64,000 nt of DNA, taken from the NCBI GenBank assembly GCA_002371615.1, contig DFGA01000006.1:1-64000 (forward strand), read 5' to 3'. The DNA is from Lachnospiraceae bacterium UBA3762. Its GTDB lineage: Bacteria > Bacillota > Clostridia > Lachnospirales > Lachnospiraceae. Below, in pieces: positions 1 through 9,214 of the stretch. The notes under the pieces are model-generated. The model made no database searches, had not been told where the DNA came from, and saw nothing but the letters and a program-made list of their open reading frames with translations. The translations under genes were made by a program, and so were the position numbers. Every line of letters starts with the position of its first letter. The first letter of the stretch is position 1.

Positions 1-1063
1 TTTCCTCGTAATACTTCTGGTAATCTCCGCTTGTAACTCTCTCCATCCACTCGGTATGATCAAAATACCAGCGTATGGTCAGTTTGATCCCTTCGGCAAA
101 CATCGTTTCAGGCTCCCATCCGATCTCCGATCTTATCTTGTCCGGAGCTATAGCATACCTTCTGTCATGACCTTTTCTGTCCTCAACGTATGTTATCAGG
201 TCATAATTGATATGCTTCTGCCTCTCGTCATCCGCGGGGAGCATTTCCCTGATCGTATCTATAATGATCTTAACGATCTCTATATTCTGCTTCTCATTGT
301 GTCCGCCAATATTGTATTTTTCTCCGAACCTTCCCTTTTCAAGAACCATGTCTATGGCTTTGGCATGATCCATGACATACAGCCAGTCCCTGACATTCCT
401 GCCGTCTCCGTATACCGGAAGCTTTTTACCCGACAAAACATTATTGATAATAAGCGGGATCAGCTTCTCCGGAAACTGATAGGGTCCGTAATTATTGCTG
501 CAGTTTGTGATAAATGCAGGAAAATGATACGTATCTACATAGGCCTTTACCATAAAATCGGATGATGCCTTACTTGCCGAATACGGGCTGTGGGGATCAT
601 ACGGAGTCGTCTCGTAGAAAAACGTTCCGTCGTCGGTAAGGGATCCGTATACTTCATCCGTGGATACGTGAAGGAACTTCTTGCCTTCCTTAAATCCGTC
701 CCCCTCCTGCCATGCTGCTTTTGCACAGTTTAGCATGTTGAGCGTTCCGAGCACATTTGTTCTGGCAAAGATCTCGGGATCACGTATACTCCTGTCAACA
801 TGGGATTCCGCCGCAAAATGAACAACATAATCTATATCATTATCGGCAAATACTTTTGATATCGCTTCCGTATCGCAAATATCGGCCCTGACAAACGAAT
901 AATTCGGGTTGTTTTCTATATCCGAAAGATTCTCAAGATTTCCCGCATATGTCAGAAGATCAACATTTATAATCCTGGCATCATTTCCGTGCTTATCGAA
1001 TATATAATGAATAAAATTAGAACCTATAAACCCGGCTCCGCCGGTAACAAGATATGTTTTCAT
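1..1063 (-). CDS. rfbB: dTDP-glucose 4,6-dehydratase (3' end outside window)
   Basis: Converts dTDP-glucose to dTDP-4-keto-6-deoxyglucose, the second step of dTDP-L-rhamnose synthesis in the cytoplasm. About 354 codons are visible and no stop is reached before base 1, so the C-terminus is cut by the window; family members are about 340-350 residues, so nearly all of it is here. Visible motifs are the N-terminal NAD-binding TGGAGFIG, the dehydratase STDEVYG with its Asp-Glu pair, and YSASKAS carrying the catalytic Tyr and Lys. The start ATG is at 1061-1063 with GAGAGGA just upstream. The partner rfbD lies about 40 kb away on the other strand; rfbA and rfbC are not in the window and may lie to the left. 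Confidence 0.95.
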   Translation of the reverse strand, partial: MKTYLVTGGAGFIGSNFIHYIFDKHGNDARIINVDLLTYAGNLENLSDIENNPNYSFVRADICDTEAISKVFADNDIDYVVHFAAESHVDRSIRDPEIFARTNVLGTLNMLNCAKAAWQEGDGFKEGKKFLHVSTDEVYGSLTDDGTFFYETTPYDPHSPYSASKASSDFMVKAYVDTYHFPAFITNCSNNYGPYQFPEKLIPLIINNVLSGKKLPVYGDGRNVRDWLYVMDHAKAIDMVLEKGRFGEKYNIGGHNEKQNIEIVKIIIDTIREMLPADDERQKHINYDLITYVEDRKGHDRRYAIAPDKIRSEIGWEPETMFAEGIKLTIRWYFDHTEWMERVTSGDYQKYYEE

Positions 1064-1098
1064 ATCATTCCTCTCGTTTCTGAACATAATCCTTTAGA

Positions 1099-1127
1099 AT
1101 GATAACATAAAAGCCCCCGAAAGACAA
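1099..1127 (-). promoter_or_regulatory. putative rfbB promoter overlapping a terminator
   Basis: On the minus strand TTGTCT (1127-1122) is separated by 17 bases from TATCAT (1104-1099). A TG one base before the -10 makes it an extended -10. The -35 hexamer falls mainly in the loop of the hairpin at 1114-1138. The start of transcription would be near 1092, giving a leader of about 29 bases before the rfbB ATG. Inferred from pattern only. Confidence 0.4.
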
Positions 1128-1138
1128 CCTTTCGGGGG
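1114..1138 (-). terminator. intrinsic terminator after ddh
   Basis: A perfect 10-base-pair stem (CCCCCGAAAG / CTTTCGGGGG) with a 5-base loop at 1124-1128, followed on the minus strand by CTTTTAT. It sits 44 bases past the ddh stop and would end the ddh transcript. The T-tract is short, so read-through into rfbB is possible. Confidence 0.7.
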
Positions 1139-1181
1139 ATAATTTGTTAACATAATATACAGGCAGAAGGGAGCCGTTATC

Positions 1182-2168
1182 TTATAATAAATGAGCCCTG
1201 AGTTCCTCTCCGCTTTGTGCAAGCAAATATGCCGGCGGAATATCAAGGACCGTCTTACACCCGGTCCGACCCTCATTTTTCATACGGTATGCAGCTCTCG
1301 CGTATGCAATAAGCACACTTGTGGTAAACTCCGGATTGGAATCAAGTTTCAGACTGTATTCGATCACATGATTATGTTCTTTCTCGAATCCGGTCTTTCC
1401 AGTCCTGATCACAAATCCCCCATGTGCCATTTCGCTGTGATCTCTCTTCATTTCATCTTCACTGATAAAGTGAACGATCGTATCATAATCCGCAAAATAG
1501 TTGGGCATTGTTTTGATCTCGTTTTCAACTGCTGCGGCATCGGCCCCGTCTTCAAGGACTACATAGCACTCCCGAAGATGTTTGTCGCGGGTTGACAATT
1601 CGGGAAGGCTTCCCTCTCTTACCTTTTTAAGCGCATCCTCTTTCGGGATCGTATACTGTTTGGCATCCTTTACACCCTTGATCCTTCTTATGGCATCGGA
1701 ATGTCCCTGGCTGACTCCTTTTCCCCAGAACGTATAATCTCCTCCGTCAGGCAGAATTGCGTTTGCATACGCCCTTTGAATGGAAAACATTCCGGGATCC
1801 CAGCCGACCGAAATGATCGCAATGTTTCCACCGTTTTTTGCTGCTTTGTCAACAGCCGCAAAATGTTCCGGAATACGGGCATGGGTATCAAAACTGTCGA
1901 TGACATTAAAAGATGCGGCATATTTCGGGGTCTGCTCAGGAAGATCGGTTGCGGATCCTCCGCACAGAATAAGTATATCGATCTTATCCTTCCACTTTTC
2001 TATCTCATCGATGCTCACCACCGGAACACCTTCTGTCCTGATCTTTACCTTTTGGGGGTCACGACGTGTGAATACCGCCGCAAGTTCCATGTCTTTTGCT
2101 TCTTTTACCGCAACCTCAACACCCCGTCCGAGGTTTCCGTATCCCAATACTCCAATCTTAATACTCAT
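1182..2168 (-). CDS. ddh: meso-diaminopimelate D-dehydrogenase
   Basis: NADPH-dependent reductive amination of tetrahydrodipicolinate to meso-diaminopimelate, the one-step route to peptidoglycan diaminopimelate and lysine. The 328-residue product has the Rossmann GYGNLG at residues 9-14, the CGGSATDLPEQTP segment, SVGWDPGMFS and a downstream HGGFVIRTG, all typical of the family, and is full length. The start overlaps the stop of the preceding deacetylase gene (ATGA), so the two are translationally coupled. A terminator follows at 1114-1138. A lysine/cell-wall enzyme at the tail of a sugar-modification operon is unusual, though both products feed the envelope. Confidence 0.93.
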   Translation of the reverse strand: MSIKIGVLGYGNLGRGVEVAVKEAKDMELAAVFTRRDPQKVKIRTEGVPVVSIDEIEKWKDKIDILILCGGSATDLPEQTPKYAASFNVIDSFDTHARIPEHFAAVDKAAKNGGNIAIISVGWDPGMFSIQRAYANAILPDGGDYTFWGKGVSQGHSDAIRRIKGVKDAKQYTIPKEDALKKVREGSLPELSTRDKHLRECYVVLEDGADAAAVENEIKTMPNYFADYDTIVHFISEDEMKRDHSEMAHGGFVIRTGKTGFEKEHNHVIEYSLKLDSNPEFTTSVLIAYARAAYRMKNEGRTGCKTVLDIPPAYLLAQSGEELRAHLL

Positions 2169-2911
2169 TTTTCATCTCCTGTTATTCTCTCAAGTTTATA
2201 ATGATTATCCATATATTCATCACATAAACATCCGTTATCATCATAGACCGGATGAACCATGATCTCTGTTTCCGTCTTTTTAAAATCCTCCGCCGATCCC
2301 GTAATATATTCACGGTAGTCCTGCGCAGAGCCGAAATATCTCGGGTTACCTTTACAGAACCGTCTGATTGAAGAATTCAGGATCAGCTTGTACAGATGCA
2401 TGAGCGGATTACCTCCTCTGTACATGTTTCTTCCAAGGCGGACGGAAGTAACCGGATAATCTTTCAGAACCTTTTTTAAAACTCTCCATATCGACGGGTC
2501 GGTGTGTACATAATGGTGGGAATCCACATGCCACAATGTACCTCCCAGCTTACGATATCTGTCAAACTGTGCCCTGATCTCTGTTTCCACATTATTACCC
2601 GTCCTCTTCGGAAGGAAAAACCTGGTCCTGATATTTCTGGCAAAATTGGCGGTAAATTCCCCGTTTTCGCCGCACATTATCCGGTCGCCGGCAATTTCCG
2701 GACTGACCGGCTTCCCTGATGTCAGATTGATGTGTATTCCGACTTTATCGGCAAACCCATTCTGCCGTGCGATCTCCATCGCATCTTCGGCATAAGGCAT
2801 ATTAACCATCAGTGTGGTCCGGTCTATCAGTTTGCTGCCAAACGCCTCAGCAATCGCATCGTTTACACTTTTGCTCATGCCAAAATCATCGGCATTGACT
2901 ATAATCGCCAA
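2165..2911 (-). CDS. ChbG/YdjC (HpnK-like) carbohydrate deacetylase
   Basis: Predicted metal-dependent N-deacetylase of the YdjC/ChbG superfamily, which removes acetyl groups from N-acetylated sugars such as chitooligosaccharides or hopanoid sugars. The 248-residue protein opens with NADDFG, whose Asp pair binds metal. It continues with GIHINLTSG and DSHHYVH, the conserved His positions. The start codon is TTG at 2911: no ATG precedes the essential NADDFG at residue 6, and GGGG lies upstream. It overlaps the nucleotide-sugar dehydrogenase gene by 13 bases, suggesting the two act on the same amino sugar. Substrate is unknown. Confidence 0.82.
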   Translation of the reverse strand: MAIIVNADDFGMSKSVNDAIAEAFGSKLIDRTTLMVNMPYAEDAMEIARQNGFADKVGIHINLTSGKPVSPEIAGDRIMCGENGEFTANFARNIRTRFFLPKRTGNNVETEIRAQFDRYRKLGGTLWHVDSHHYVHTDPSIWRVLKKVLKDYPVTSVRLGRNMYRGGNPLMHLYKLILNSSIRRFCKGNPRYFGSAQDYREYITGSAEDFKKTETEIMVHPVYDDNGCLCDEYMDNHYKLERITGDEK

Positions 2912-4218
2912 TATCTGTACCCCGCTTTTGTAACTTCGGAATTATCAAGTATTCCTTTAATATCAATTATGACCTTTTCACTGTTATTTGACTTTCCAAA
3001 GAATGCATCCCATTCCGGCAAAGACCGTCTCCTGTATTCTTCATGAGCAACCGCAAGAACAATACAGTCGGCATCATACGCATTATCCTCACTTTCAAGA
3101 TCATATCCGTATCCCTGCATTACCTCGGCAGGATCTGCCCATGCATCAACAAGAACCGGTTTCATCTCATACTGCTCAAGATATTTAAGTATCTCCATGA
3201 TCTTCGAATTACGTACATCCGGACAGTTCTCTTTAAACGTTGCTCCAAAGAATACGATCTTCGAATCCCTGACTTTTTTGCCGGCAAGAACAAGCTGTTT
3301 AACTATCTGTTCTCCGACAAAATTAGGCATGTCATCATTGATCTGCCGGCCTGCGGATATTATCCTTGAGTGGTATCCCAGTCTTTCGGCCTCATAAACA
3401 AAATAGTACGGATCGACTCCTATGCAGTGTCCTCCCACAAGACCCGGCCTGAATCCAAGTGAATTCCACTTCGTGTTCATCGCATCTATAACTTCGTTCG
3501 TGTCTATCCCCATCTTGTCGAATGCCATAGCAAGTTCATTGATAAACGCAATATTTATGTCTCTTTGTGAATTCTCGACTACCTTTGCCGCTTCCGCAAC
3601 TTTTATACTGCCGGCTCTGTGGACACCGGCTTCGATGACAAGTTCGTAAACATTTGCCACCTCTTCAAGTGTTTCCGGATCCATTCCCGAAACTATTTTT
3701 TTGATATTCTCAAGACGATGCACCTTGTCTCCGGGATTAATCCTTTCAGGCGAATATCCGATCTTAAAATCCACTCCGCACTTTAATCCCGATTCTTTTT
3801 CCAGTATCGGAACACATATATCCTCTGTAACTCCCGGATAGACAGTCGATTCATACACAACTATGGAACCCTTCGAAAGATTACGCCCGAGTATCCTACT
3901 TGCAGATTCTACCGGATACAGATCCGGGGTTTTGTCCTGATTGATCGGTGTCGGAACAGCCACTATGTAGAATTTGGCACCTTTCAGATCTTCAGGGTCG
4001 GAAGTAAACTCAACCGTAGTCCTGGAGATAACCTCATCTCCCACCTCTTTTGTAGCATCTTTACCCGCTTTGTATGCAGCGATCTTTTCCTTATTCAGGT
4101 CGAATCCGATAACTTTTGCCTTCTTAGCAAACGCCACCGCTATTGGCATTCCGACATATCCAAGCCCTACAAGCGCTATCTTTTCCTTTTTGCTTTTGAT
4201 ATCTTCATACAGGCTCAT
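2899..4218 (-). CDS. UDP-sugar 6-dehydrogenase, WbpA/WecC/TviB type
   Basis: NAD-dependent oxidation of the C6 hydroxyl of a UDP-hexose or UDP-HexNAc to the uronic acid, providing an acidic sugar for surface polysaccharide. The 439-residue protein has GLGYVG at 18-23, VAVPTPIN, ESTVYPG and the catalytic Cys in GGHCIGVDPYY, then a C-terminal UDP-binding domain with GATFKENCPDVRNS. This sequence style matches the Vi-antigen/WbpA group acting on UDP-HexNAc more than UDP-glucose dehydrogenase (inference). An AAGGAG lies 13 bases before the ATG, rather far. The coupled downstream deacetylase suggests further work on an N-acetyl sugar. Substrate not certain. Confidence 0.9.
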   Translation of the reverse strand: MSLYEDIKSKKEKIALVGLGYVGMPIAVAFAKKAKVIGFDLNKEKIAAYKAGKDATKEVGDEVISRTTVEFTSDPEDLKGAKFYIVAVPTPINQDKTPDLYPVESASRILGRNLSKGSIVVYESTVYPGVTEDICVPILEKESGLKCGVDFKIGYSPERINPGDKVHRLENIKKIVSGMDPETLEEVANVYELVIEAGVHRAGSIKVAEAAKVVENSQRDINIAFINELAMAFDKMGIDTNEVIDAMNTKWNSLGFRPGLVGGHCIGVDPYYFVYEAERLGYHSRIISAGRQINDDMPNFVGEQIVKQLVLAGKKVRDSKIVFFGATFKENCPDVRNSKIMEILKYLEQYEMKPVLVDAWADPAEVMQGYGYDLESEDNAYDADCIVLAVAHEEYRRRSLPEWDAFFGKSNNSEKVIIDIKGILDNSEVTKAGYRYWRL

Positions 4219-4307
4219 TATCCGTTATGATCTCCTTTCAAAACCGGATGACTCCGTCTCTTAATATCATCGTATATACTATCACAGGATCATTGTTTTT
4301 TCCATTT

Positions 4308-7300
4308 TCACTGATCCGTCTGTGTCTTTAGTTTTGCTTTTTTACGGATCCTCTTTTCTTTTCTGCCTCTTCGTTCCTTATTATGTTTGTGAATTATCAT
4401 ATAGAAGGTAGGAAGAAGCAGTAAGGTAAGCACCGTCGAAGCAAGAAGGCCTCCGCAGATCACAAGCGCCATACCCTGCATCAGATCCCCGTTTTTTCCG
4501 AGTCCGAGTGCCATCGGGATCATTGACAGTATTGTTGTAAGCGTAGTCATCAGTATAGGACGAAGCCTTGATTTTCCGGTCTCGATCAGGGCATCGGCAG
4601 TCGGCATTCCTCCATCCCGAAGCTGATTTGTATAATCAACGAATATTATACCGTTGTTAACAACAATACCTATCAGCATCAGAAAGCCCATGAGTGATAC
4701 CATTGACAGAAGTCCCCTCGTTATAAGAAGAAGCAATATCGATCCTATAAGCGAAAACGGAATACAAAACATTACCATTCCTGAATACCTTAGATTTTCA
4801 AACTCTATGGCCATGACCATATATACGAGTATGATAGCCGTAGCAATCGCCTTCAGGATCGAAGCAAATTCGTCATTCATCATCTCCGTTGTCTGATTTT
4901 CCGTCTTCTCAACCGTCCTCGGAGGCACATAGTCCGAAAGCGCTTCCTCTATTGCGGCAGTAACCGCAGCTTTTTCATCGGACATAACGGTTGCCGTAAC
5001 GGTGGCATAATATCTGCCGTTCTGTCTTGTGATCTGCTGGGGAGAGTCCGTGTAGACGATTGAAGCAACATCACGCAGCGGAACATCGTTACCCATAGCA
5101 TTTGTAACAAACATGTTCTCCACGTCATTAACCGTCTCATATTCATCTTTCGGATATTCGACAGTGATCTGATATGTCTTGTCATCTATCGTGACCTTCA
5201 TGGCATCCGACCCGTTAATGGCTGTATTGAGGGCAGATCCTACCATAACCGGTGTCAGTCCGTTAGCCGCTGCGTTTATAGGATCGATGTCTACCTTTAC
5301 TCTTGAAGCGGTATTTCCCATGGATGATGATGAGCTGATAACACCATCCACGTTCATCACTATGGAATCCACCTCCAGCAGTGTGTCTTCGAGGTCATCA
5401 AGATCCGTTCCTTCAAATGCAACTTCATATGTATTCCCACCGCCCAAAGACGTAATGCCCATAGACGATGTGGCCGCCACGGATATCTCACAGTTATCGG
5501 CGTAACCGGCAAGATCCCGTGTAAACTCGTCTACTATGCTTGCCGTGGATTTCTTCGTTCCTTCCGCGACATATGCATTTACCGTACCGGTGGTAACCCT
5601 TGCACTTCCGGAATAGTTGTCAATATATTCGCTGTTTTTGACAAACTCCTCAATTTCCCTGATTTTTTTATCTACGGTGTCAATATTCGTCCCGGGTCTG
5701 TATGTTACCGTAATAGATACCTGTCCCTCGTCCGTATTCGGAAAGAGCTGGGCATTGACAAATCTTATAAGCACTACCGATACGACAAAAATCACCAGTG
5801 CCGTAACTGCGGTCAGGGCTTTGTGATTCAGCAGTTTCCCGAGTATCTTTGAATATCCCGAAGAAAAGCGGTCAAGAAACCGATTAACTGCGGATTCTTT
5901 CTTTTCAACCGGTTTGTAGAAAGAAAAGCACAAAGGAACCAGAGTTATTGCCGATATGAGAGATGCCGCAAGCGCAAAGACTATCGTATAACCAAGCTGT
6001 CCGAACAGCTGCCCCGACAGATCCTTCATCATCGCAAGCGGCAGGTATACGACTATAGTGGTTATTGTTGAGGCAATGATCGAATTGAGCACTATACCGG
6101 TCCCTTCAAGTGCCGCATCCTTAAAATCAAGCCCGTCATCCTTCTTTCTGAAGCACATTTCAAGGACCACTATGGAATTATCAACCATCATACCGATCGC
6201 TATTACAAGGGCACCCATAGTTATCATGTTAAGAGAAAAGCCCATAAAGCTCATCAGCAAAAAAGTGATAAGGAGCGATACCGGCATTGAAGATCCGACA
6301 ATAAGACTTCCCTTTATGTCCCCGAAGAAAACAAACAGGACAAACATCGTGATCGCAATACCGAGAAGAAGCGTTTCCGCAATGGTCTTAAGTGATGATT
6401 TAATAATATCCGCACTGTCATATACTACATATATCTCAATATCCGGATATCTTTCTTTCAGACTGTTTATAAGCTTATTGACCTGATTTGATACTGTTAC
6501 CGCCGATGCGGACTGCTGCTTGGATATGTTTACACTTAAGTTGTCGGCTCCTTTAAAGCGGCTGTATGATGACGCTTTTTTGGACGCGTAGCGGACATTT
6601 GCAACATCGGACAGGTGGATCGTCTGGCCCGACGCCGTGCTGATAGGTATCTGGCGCAGTTCCTCCGGTGTTTTGTATTCAACCCTGGAACTGATATCCA
6701 CCTGCTGCCCGCCGTATTTTGCAGATCCCGCAGGGAATGTAAAATTAGCGCTGCCGACCGTGGTGGCAACCGTATTGGCACTGACATTATACTGTTTCAG
6801 ATTCTCGGGAATAAGTTCTATAGATATGTAGTCTTCCAGTCCGCCGCTTACTTCCACTTTGGTAACGCTGCTTATCTTGTCGAGTTCCGGAGTAAGAGTC
6901 TCCTCAACAAATTCATTTACGTCTTCGGTTGCAGAGTCAACCGAAAGCTGCATTACCGCCGCAGCATTAAAGTCCATTGTTGCAACAACCGGGTCTGTTG
7001 CCTTTTCCGGAAGATCGGGTTTAACAATATCAAGCGCTTCCCTTACATCCATATAGGCATCATCAATATTTGTTCCGTACTCAAACTGCAGAAGAACCGT
7101 GGATACGTTCTCCATCGAATAGGAATACGTCGTGTTCAGCCCCGAAAGGGATCCGCATCCATCTTCTATCTTTTTACTGACAAGCCTCTCGACGTCCTCA
7201 GGTCCGGCCATGGGATACACGGTCTGTATCATTACCATCGGCATTTCCATATCCGGAATCAGCTGGAGCGACATTCCGGTTACCGAACCGATACCGAATA

Positions 7301-7370
7301 TAATAAGCCCTGCTATAATTACTATAACTGCAACAGGACGGTTCAGGCTTGTCTTAATCAGGGATTTCAT
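4308..7370 (-). CDS. RND-family efflux transporter, HAE1/SwrC type
   Basis: Proton-driven multidrug or lipid exporter in the cytoplasmic membrane. The 1020 residues have the duplicated RND layout: one N-terminal membrane helix (about 10-33), a large extracytoplasmic loop, helices from about 335 to 500, then a second helix/loop/helix half ending near 1000. The GALVIAIGMMVDNSIVVLE segment in helix 4 carries the expected Asp, and LMGFLMLIGIVVNNGI is the equivalent in the second half. The N-terminus overlaps the adaptor gene by 17 bases. Gram-positive relatives such as B. subtilis SwrC confer surfactant resistance; the role here could be drug, bile or lipid export. Confidence 0.92.
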   Translation of the reverse strand: MKSLIKTSLNRPVAVIVIIAGLIIFGIGSVTGMSLQLIPDMEMPMVMIQTVYPMAGPEDVERLVSKKIEDGCGSLSGLNTTYSYSMENVSTVLLQFEYGTNIDDAYMDVREALDIVKPDLPEKATDPVVATMDFNAAAVMQLSVDSATEDVNEFVEETLTPELDKISSVTKVEVSGGLEDYISIELIPENLKQYNVSANTVATTVGSANFTFPAGSAKYGGQQVDISSRVEYKTPEELRQIPISTASGQTIHLSDVANVRYASKKASSYSRFKGADNLSVNISKQQSASAVTVSNQVNKLINSLKERYPDIEIYVVYDSADIIKSSLKTIAETLLLGIAITMFVLFVFFGDIKGSLIVGSSMPVSLLITFLLMSFMGFSLNMITMGALVIAIGMMVDNSIVVLEMCFRKKDDGLDFKDAALEGTGIVLNSIIASTITTIVVYLPLAMMKDLSGQLFGQLGYTIVFALAASLISAITLVPLCFSFYKPVEKKESAVNRFLDRFSSGYSKILGKLLNHKALTAVTALVIFVVSVVLIRFVNAQLFPNTDEGQVSITVTYRPGTNIDTVDKKIREIEEFVKNSEYIDNYSGSARVTTGTVNAYVAEGTKKSTASIVDEFTRDLAGYADNCEISVAATSSMGITSLGGGNTYEVAFEGTDLDDLEDTLLEVDSIVMNVDGVISSSSSMGNTASRVKVDIDPINAAANGLTPVMVGSALNTAINGSDAMKVTIDDKTYQITVEYPKDEYETVNDVENMFVTNAMGNDVPLRDVASIVYTDSPQQITRQNGRYYATVTATVMSDEKAAVTAAIEEALSDYVPPRTVEKTENQTTEMMNDEFASILKAIATAIILVYMVMAIEFENLRYSGMVMFCIPFSLIGSILLLLITRGLLSMVSLMGFLMLIGIVVNNGIIFVDYTNQLRDGGMPTADALIETGKSRLRPILMTTLTTILSMIPMALGLGKNGDLMQGMALVICGGLLASTVLTLLLLPTFYMIIHKHNKERRGRKEKRIRKKAKLKTQTDQ

Positions 7371-9117
7371 TTAATACCTCTATTTCATTACCGGATGGAG
7401 CACTGTTGTCAACGGTAACCTCCATTCCGTCCCGGAGCTGACTTGCCCATGTCGTTATGATCCTGTCCTGCTCACTGACACCGTCTGTTATCTCTATTTT
7501 GTTGCCATCGGTTATTCCGGTCGTAACGTTACGTCTTACTGCTTTTCCGTCGGAATAAACATACAAATATGCCTGTTCGTTCAGATAGTACAACGAATCC
7601 ACCGGAACTGTTATCACAGAACTCCGGCTGTCTGTTGCAATCGTAAGCTTTACCTTCGTTCCGTTTATAAGTTTTTCGGAACCCGGCAGAATTTGTGCCT
7701 TTACAAAGAAAAGACCGTTTGTGGCATCGGCAACACCGGCATTTTCCGTGATCTTTGCCTTGTAAGTGTTCCCGTTTCGCAAAACTGATATCTCCTGACC
7801 TACGAGAAGTCTGTCCATAACAGCTTCGGATACATAAAAATCCACATACTGTGTATCGTCGGCTGTGATAACGTAAGCCGGCGACCCTGCCGCCGCCATA
7901 TTATTGACCGTTATATTTTTGGCTGTAACGATTCCGGAAACCGGAGCTTTAACATTTGCATAATCTAACTGGAGCTTGGCCGCTTCCACTCCCGTCTCGG
8001 CCTGGGCAACACCGGCCTGAACCTGCTTTACTCCCGCTTCCGCAGATGCCACCTGTGAATTGGCTCCCGCCAGTTGAGCATTTCCGCCTGTTATTATCGT
8101 CGCAAGTGTGTAGTTTTTATAGTCATCAAGCATTCTTTGTGCAAGAGCCTCGGCTTCCTGTGCCTGGCATACTCCTGTGGAAGCAGCCGTTTTGGCAACC
8201 TCCGCCTGGGCTTTGGAAACGAGGAGCTGTTCTCTGGCATCTTCAAGCGAATCTATTGAAGCGGTAACAGATGTTGCACCGGATATCATTGCATCAAGTT
8301 CTTCCACCGTGGAAGCTCCCCCGCTTGTTGACATCTGCAGGTACGTTTTGGCGGCTGCCACGGCATCATCCGGGCTAAGACCCGTAATTCCGTATTTGTT
8401 ATATACCAGCCCCAGTGCCGTGACAGGGTCCGCTGTACCGGCACATTCGGATATTTCCGTATATACATTTTTGATCTGGGAAAGAGACTTGGCATAGTTT
8501 GCCATGTTTTCCTTATTGTCTTCAAGTTGGTCTATCTGATCATCAATATCGGATATCTGCTCCCTGATATAATCAAGCTGAACACCGGCGGCATCATTGT
8601 TCTCTGATGCGTTCATCAATCCGTATTTGGCCGAATTAACCGCATTTGCCAGCTGCATTTCGTTTGTTGCCGCTGTTCCCCACTGCTGTGTTACCTGGGC
8701 AGTCGTGTACAGATTTGATATCCTTGCGGCATCAAGACCTGCCTGCGCCGAACCAAGTGATGCCCTGCTTGAGTCAAGTGCGGCCTGTGCCTGCTTCATT
8801 GATATCCTGACCGAAGTATCATCTATCGTAAACATCAGATCTCCGGCGTTTACATAGTCCCCTACTTCAAAATATGCATTTGTAACATCACCTGAAAGCT
8901 TTGAGACAACATTTACGGTTGAATCGGCAGACACGGTTCCGATAAAATCACCCGTGATCTCAATATCGGACCTTACCGGATTAGCGACTGATACTTGTAT
9001 CTTCTTGGTCTCCTGCTCACTGTCTTCATCTTTGGAGCCGGTATTCTGACAGCCTGCAAGTACAGAAGCAACAAGTACCACAGGAAACAGATATTTTATA
9101 ATTAATGATTTTCTCAT
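7354..9117 (-). CDS. lipoprotein RND/MFP adaptor (HlyD-like), long coiled-coil form
   Basis: Membrane-fusion adaptor partner of the adjacent RND pump. I place the start at ATG 9117, with GGGAG five bases upstream, rather than the GTG at 9135. From this start a signal peptide ends in LAGC with lipid-attachment Cys23. A lipoyl/biotinyl half-domain (VVSKLSGDVTNAYFEVGDYV) follows. Then comes a very long Ala/Gln/Asp-rich alpha-hairpin region of more than 250 residues, and then the second half-domain (VKAPVSGIVTAKNITV), a beta-barrel and a C-terminal domain. At 587 residues it is clearly longer than usual adaptors (about 350-420), because of the expanded hairpin. Its own promoter lies at 9162-9190. 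Confidence 0.9.
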   Translation of the reverse strand: MRKSLIIKYLFPVVLVASVLAGCQNTGSKDEDSEQETKKIQVSVANPVRSDIEITGDFIGTVSADSTVNVVSKLSGDVTNAYFEVGDYVNAGDLMFTIDDTSVRISMKQAQAALDSSRASLGSAQAGLDAARISNLYTTAQVTQQWGTAATNEMQLANAVNSAKYGLMNASENNDAAGVQLDYIREQISDIDDQIDQLEDNKENMANYAKSLSQIKNVYTEISECAGTADPVTALGLVYNKYGITGLSPDDAVAAAKTYLQMSTSGGASTVEELDAMISGATSVTASIDSLEDAREQLLVSKAQAEVAKTAASTGVCQAQEAEALAQRMLDDYKNYTLATIITGGNAQLAGANSQVASAEAGVKQVQAGVAQAETGVEAAKLQLDYANVKAPVSGIVTAKNITVNNMAAAGSPAYVITADDTQYVDFYVSEAVMDRLLVGQEISVLRNGNTYKAKITENAGVADATNGLFFVKAQILPGSEKLINGTKVKLTIATDSRSSVITVPVDSLYYLNEQAYLYVYSDGKAVRRNVTTGITDGNKIEITDGVSEQDRIITTWASQLRDGMEVTVDNSAPSGNEIEVLNEIPD

Positions 9118-9161
9118 AATAACTCCCGGATTCACTTAATATGTACAAAAAGCGAGAACAA

Positions 9162-9190
9162 AGTATAGCATGGCATAATAGGTATGTAAA
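9162..9190 (-). promoter_or_regulatory. promoter of the efflux operon
   Basis: On the minus strand TTTACA (9190-9185), a 17-base spacer and TATACT (9167-9162), with TGC before the -10 forming an extended -10. It lies in the 97-base gap between the flippase gene and the adaptor, so the efflux genes can be expressed independently of the polysaccharide operon. Confidence 0.7.
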
Positions 9191-9214
9191 TTCATTTCAC
9201 AAAGAATTCATATA

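Noticed and set aside
4285..4316. possible terminator GGATCA/TGATCC after the RND gene
   Set aside because: Stem of 6 base pairs, loop of about 20 bases and no T-tract on the minus strand.
6615..7418. 267-residue plus-strand open frame
   Set aside because: Antisense to the RND transporter gene; composition (His, Tyr, Arg, Asn rich) is that of a shadow frame.
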